The position numbers and the translations under genes were made by a program. The notes under the pieces were generated by a model, which searched no databases, was not told where the DNA came from, and saw only the letters and a program-made list of their open reading frames with translations. Of a stretch of DNA of 49,319 bases, positions 46,641 through 49,319 are shown in pieces. This DNA is from an uncultured Alphaproteobacteria bacterium (GTDB lineage: Bacteria > Pseudomonadota > Alphaproteobacteria > RF32 > CAG-239): contig CAJUKS010000014.1 in assembly GCA_910587405.1 (NCBI GenBank), positions 1 to 49,319 of the forward strand. Direction: 5' to 3'. Each line of letters begins with the position of its first letter. Position 1 is the first letter of the stretch.

Positions 46641-48371
46641 ATGAGCTATGTGTTGGATGAAATTATAAATCAAAAACTGGTAAAAATATTTAATGAACTG
46701 CAGTTGGATGCGCGTTATGCGACGGTAAAGGCTTCCGATCGTCCCGATCTGAGCGATTTTCAGTGTAACGGTGCGTTGGCGCTGGCCAAGATCGAGAAGA
46801 AAAATCCGCGACAGATTGCGGAAGCGATTGCCGGGAAACTGCGCGAAGATCCGGATTTTGACAAGGTTTCGGTAGACGGTCCGGGGTTTTTGAACATTTC
46901 CCTCAACAACGGCTTTTTGAGCGGCGTTTTGGATCATATGAAAGCCGACGGGCGTTTCGGCTGTGCCAAAGTCGGCCGGCCCAAAACGGTGGTGTTGGAC
47001 TACGGCGGCCCGAATGTGGCCAAGGAAATGCACGTCGGGCATTTGCGTTCGGGCGTGATCGGCGAATCGATGCGGCGAATCGAAGAATTTGTCGGCAACA
47101 AACCGATTTCGGATGTTCACTTCGGGGACTGGGGTACGCCGATCGGCATGATTTTGGCCGAGGTCATTTCTCAGGACGGCAGCCTGGATAAAATGGAAAC
47201 TTATGATATTGCGCAAATTACCCGTTTTTATAAGCAAGCCAACCTGCGTTGCAAAGAAGACGAAGCGGCTAAAGAAAATGCCCGTGTGATTACCGCCAAG
47301 TTTCAGGACGGCGATCCGGCGTATCGCATGGCATGGCAGCACATCCGCAAAGTGTCGGTGGACGCGGTAAAAGAAAATTACCGTGAACTTGGCGTTCATT
47401 TCGATTTGTGGCTGGGCGAAAGCGATGCCCATGAAGTTTGCTTTGAAGTTAAAAAAATTGCCGAGCAAAAAGGGGTGCTGGAATATGACGACGGTGCTTA
47501 CATCATCCGGCTGGATGAAGAGAACAAGCCCAAGCCGCCGGTCATTATCGAAAAATCGGACGGCGGTTTCACTTATCAGGCTACTGACATTGCCACCATT
47601 AAAATGCGGGTAGATGATCTGAAAGCCGACGAAATCATTTATTTTGTCGACAAACGGCAGGCGTTGCATTTTGAACAGGTGTTTGAGACGGTAGAGAAAC
47701 TGGGTATCGCGCCCGGCGTTAAAATGCAGCATATCGGTTTCGGTACCGTTAACGGCGCCGACGGCAAGCCTTTTAAAACCCGTGACGGCGGCGTGATGAA
47801 TTTGTGCGACATGATTAAAATGTCGAAGGACAAAGTCGCCGAATCGATGCCGGCTCCCGATGAAAGCAAGGGAATTACTCAGGAATATATCGACTGCCTG
47901 GTTTCTCAGATTGCCGTCGGTGCGATCAAGTTTCAGGATCTGAAAAACAATATCGCTTCCGGGTATATTTTCGAGTTGGACGATTTTGCCAACTTTGACG
48001 GAAAGACCGGTCCCTACATTCAATATGCGGTGGCGCGAATCAATTCGATTATGCGTAAAAATCAGGATCTGACGCCCGGCGCGGTCATCATCACCAACCC
48101 CGAAGAACGCCAGTTGGCGCTGAAGCTGACTCAGCTCAACAACATTGTTTTCCGTGCCGAAAGCGACAAAGAGCCGAGCATCATTTCCGATTACGCCTAT
48201 AATCTGGCGCAGGTCTTCAGCAGTTTCTACAACACCTCGCCGATCATCGGCGCCGAAACGCCGCAAATTGCCGCTTCGCGTCTGGCGCTGGCCAAATTAA
48301 CCCGGGACGTTTTGGTTCAACTGCTGTATTTGTTGGGGATTGAAGCGCCTGAGGTGATGCTCAAAGCTTAA
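46641..48371 (+). CDS. argS: Arginyl-tRNA synthetase
   Basis: Charges tRNA-Arg. The 576 residues have the N-terminal Add-1 domain (about 1-110), the HIGH-type motif in KEMHVGHLRSGVIGES, the HFGDWGTPIGMI segment, TYQATDIATIKMRVDD and QHIGFGTVNGADGKPFKTRDGG in place of a KMSKS loop, as usual in this family. The C-terminal anticodon-binding domain has YIQYAVARINSI and ALAKLTRDVLVQLLYLLGIE. The start lies three bases after the lipoprotein gene, with CGGAAAG upstream. Confidence 0.97.
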   Translation: MSYVLDEIINQKLVKIFNELQLDARYATVKASDRPDLSDFQCNGALALAKIEKKNPRQIAEAIAGKLREDPDFDKVSVDGPGFLNISLNNGFLSGVLDHMKADGRFGCAKVGRPKTVVLDYGGPNVAKEMHVGHLRSGVIGESMRRIEEFVGNKPISDVHFGDWGTPIGMILAEVISQDGSLDKMETYDIAQITRFYKQANLRCKEDEAAKENARVITAKFQDGDPAYRMAWQHIRKVSVDAVKENYRELGVHFDLWLGESDAHEVCFEVKKIAEQKGVLEYDDGAYIIRLDEENKPKPPVIIEKSDGGFTYQATDIATIKMRVDDLKADEIIYFVDKRQALHFEQVFETVEKLGIAPGVKMQHIGFGTVNGADGKPFKTRDGGVMNLCDMIKMSKDKVAESMPAPDESKGITQEYIDCLVSQIAVGAIKFQDLKNNIASGYIFELDDFANFDGKTGPYIQYAVARINSIMRKNQDLTPGAVIITNPEERQLALKLTQLNNIVFRAESDKEPSIISDYAYNLAQVFSSFYNTSPIIGAETPQIAASRLALAKLTRDVLVQLLYLLGIEAPEVMLKA

Positions 48372-48390
48372 AAGCCGTATAATGGACACC

Positions 48391-48470
48391 TAGAGTGGTT
48401 TGGTTCGGTCTCACAAAATTCATGTACTTCTGTGTACATTAAAATTTTGTTCGCCTTCCAAACCACTCTA
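48391..48470. repeat. Nested 80-base hairpin element
   Basis: Outer arms TAGAGTGGTTTGG (48391-48403) and CCAAACCACTCTA (48458-48470) are perfect complements. Inside, ACAAAATT pairs with AATTTTGT and ATGTAC with GTACAT. No T-run follows. It could be a miniature element, a structured RNA or a transcript-end element of argS. Confidence 0.8.
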
Positions 48471-48548
48471 TCTGTCTCATTCTCCGGCCTTTACAAGTAA
48501 AAAATTCCTTAAATTTTATTATCTGCCTCATATAACAGGTTTTAAGCA

Positions 48549-48588
48549 TAAAAATCCCCCTTCTCGCGAGAAAAGGGGGATTTTGTTT
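48549..48588 (-). terminator. Terminator of the right-hand autotransporter gene
   Basis: AAAATCCCCCTT and AAGGGGGATTTT pair around a GC-rich loop; both strands have T-rich flanks. It lies directly after the autotransporter stop on the minus strand and may also end the argS transcript. Confidence 0.88.
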
Positions 48589-48591
48589 TAT

Positions 48592-49319
48592 TTACCAGCT
48601 GTAACTTAAGCCCAAACCGAAGGTCGAGGCTTTGTAGTCGTTGCCGAAGGTGTGGTTCACCCAACCATACGCCGACAACTGTTCGGTGAAGCCGTAACGG
48701 CCCCCGAGTTCAACCCGGCCTAACGTCTGGTCATCCAGCGTATTGACTTTACCCAAACCGGTGATTTTGACTTCGTCACCGTCAGCAACGGTGCGGACAA
48801 CACTCGGTTTGACGTAAACGTTGGCATAGCCTTCGTCCGTTACGAACGCTTTCGTCAGTTTGACGCCGGCTTCCAACTCCAGCTGACGCAAGGTGTTGTA
48901 CTTCGCAATCTTGCCGGCGCTGTCGGTGGCGTCGTCATAGTCTACCTGAGTATAGAAAGCGCCCACGCTCGGGGTCAGGTACAGAGTTTTAGACAGGTTA
49001 TAGTCATAACCCAACTCGACGCTGCCGCCGAACTCGGTACCGTCGGTATCCGACTTGATGCCGTCTTTGGTCTTCAGATCAACTCTCTGAATGCCGCCGT
49101 ATACGGTGGCAAAAGTCCACCAGTGGTTACGGTCATAACGGTAGTACAAACCGGCGAGATAGCTGTCGATATCGATTTCCGATCCGACGGTCGAGTAATA
49201 GTATTTACCCTTACCGTTCATATCATAGTTGCCTTTGCGATAAGATACGAACAATCCCAGCTTGTTGTTGAGATCATGTTGCAAGTCGCCGCCGGCTTCA
49301 ATGCCCCAAACATCGGCGT
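48592..49319 (-). CDS. Autotransporter beta-barrel, partial (5' end outside the window)
   Basis: The frame runs off the right edge. The 242 visible codons form the C-terminal barrel: GLFVSYRKGNYDM, AGLYYRYDRNHWWTFATVYG, VGAFYTQVDYDDATDS, YVKPSVVRTVADGDEVKITG, DDQTLGRVELGGRYG, ending in LGLSYSW with the aromatic C-terminus of an outer-membrane protein. It aligns throughout with the barrel at 4600-5676 (shared VKPSVV, EVKIT, LGKV, LDDQTLGR). A TTG at 49282-49284 is an internal codon, not a start: the upstream codons (ADVWGIEAGGDLQHD) match the paralogue. Confidence 0.88.
   Translation of the reverse strand, partial: ADVWGIEAGGDLQHDLNNKLGLFVSYRKGNYDMNGKGKYYYSTVGSEIDIDSYLAGLYYRYDRNHWWTFATVYGGIQRVDLKTKDGIKSDTDGTEFGGSVELGYDYNLSKTLYLTPSVGAFYTQVDYDDATDSAGKIAKYNTLRQLELEAGVKLTKAFVTDEGYANVYVKPSVVRTVADGDEVKITGLGKVNTLDDQTLGRVELGGRYGFTEQLSAYGWVNHTFGNDYKASTFGLGLSYSW

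Noticed and set aside
46638..48266. 542-codon minus-strand frame opposite argS
   Set aside because: Antisense to argS, with no start signal or recognisable domain.
48400..48609. 69-codon frame after argS
   Set aside because: It crosses the nested hairpin and the autotransporter terminator and resembles no protein.
1..49319. tRNA or rRNA genes and CRISPR arrays
   Set aside because: I saw no cloverleaf with a CCA end, no rRNA stretch and no regularly spaced repeat-spacer pattern; tRNA-scale features could still be missed by eye.

Overview
The window most likely comes from an uncultured, host-associated alphaproteobacterium. The evidence is the alphaproteobacterial character of the ribosomal and housekeeping proteins, a Cro/CI regulator of the type common in that class, a classical autotransporter family, and cysteine-rich secreted proteins. 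The lineage is inferred from protein character, not from a search. Housekeeping genes mostly start after a clear Shine-Dalgarno (SD) sequence. A second group of small, secreted or orphan genes lacks one and starts in an AT-rich leader, several of them behind good sigma-70-like promoters.

Layout. 1-3 kb: an orphan membrane-anchored protein, then rplY (short form), pth and ychF. 3.2-5.7 kb: an autotransporter whose passenger and barrel are separated by one in-frame TAG. 6.1-15.5 kb: an uninterrupted S10-spc ribosomal run from rpsJ to rplO, closed by a terminator. 15.8-18.4 kb: an opposite-strand island between rplO and secY, holding two copies of a (soluble protein + multi-pass membrane protein) pair. 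The soluble proteins share an almost identical 137-bp core but have different N- and C-termini. 18.7-22.7 kb: secY-adk, then rpsM-rpsK-rpoA from a strong promoter. 23.0-26.9 kb: a tightly coupled five-gene operon between rpoA and rplQ. It encodes a methyltransferase, an alanyl-tRNA-synthetase-like stand-alone protein, an MccF-like S66 peptidase and two divergent dCTP-deaminase paralogues. dtd converges on it, and rplQ follows with its own promoter.

28.2-36.2 kb is accessory: a MazG/PRA-PH-like pyrophosphohydrolase, four orphan proteins, two paralogous surface-type lipoproteins with Bacteroidota-like signal regions and internally duplicated bodies, and a 714-residue cysteine-rich secreted protein. 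36.5-39.3 kb: a LuxR-type response regulator, a dCMP-deaminase-family protein and enolase. 39.3-41.8 kb: a paralogue of one orphan protein, a Cro/CI regulator, about 1 kb of non-coding DNA rich in inverted and direct repeats, and a 77-residue membrane protein. 42.0-44.4 kb: gap-pgk. 44.5-45.0 kb: a second secreted-protein gene broken by an in-frame TAG. 45.1-48.4 kb: nitroreductase, an uncharacterised protein, a small lipoprotein and argS. 48.4-49.3 kb: a long nested hairpin and the 3' part of a second autotransporter.

The two best candidates for an undescribed system are the rpoA-rplQ operon and the rplO-secY island. In the first, the two deaminase paralogues have lost complementary parts of the active site. 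The second looks like an orphan toxin/immunity cassette with exchangeable C-terminal tips. Both interpretations are inference; the sequence features under them are directly visible.
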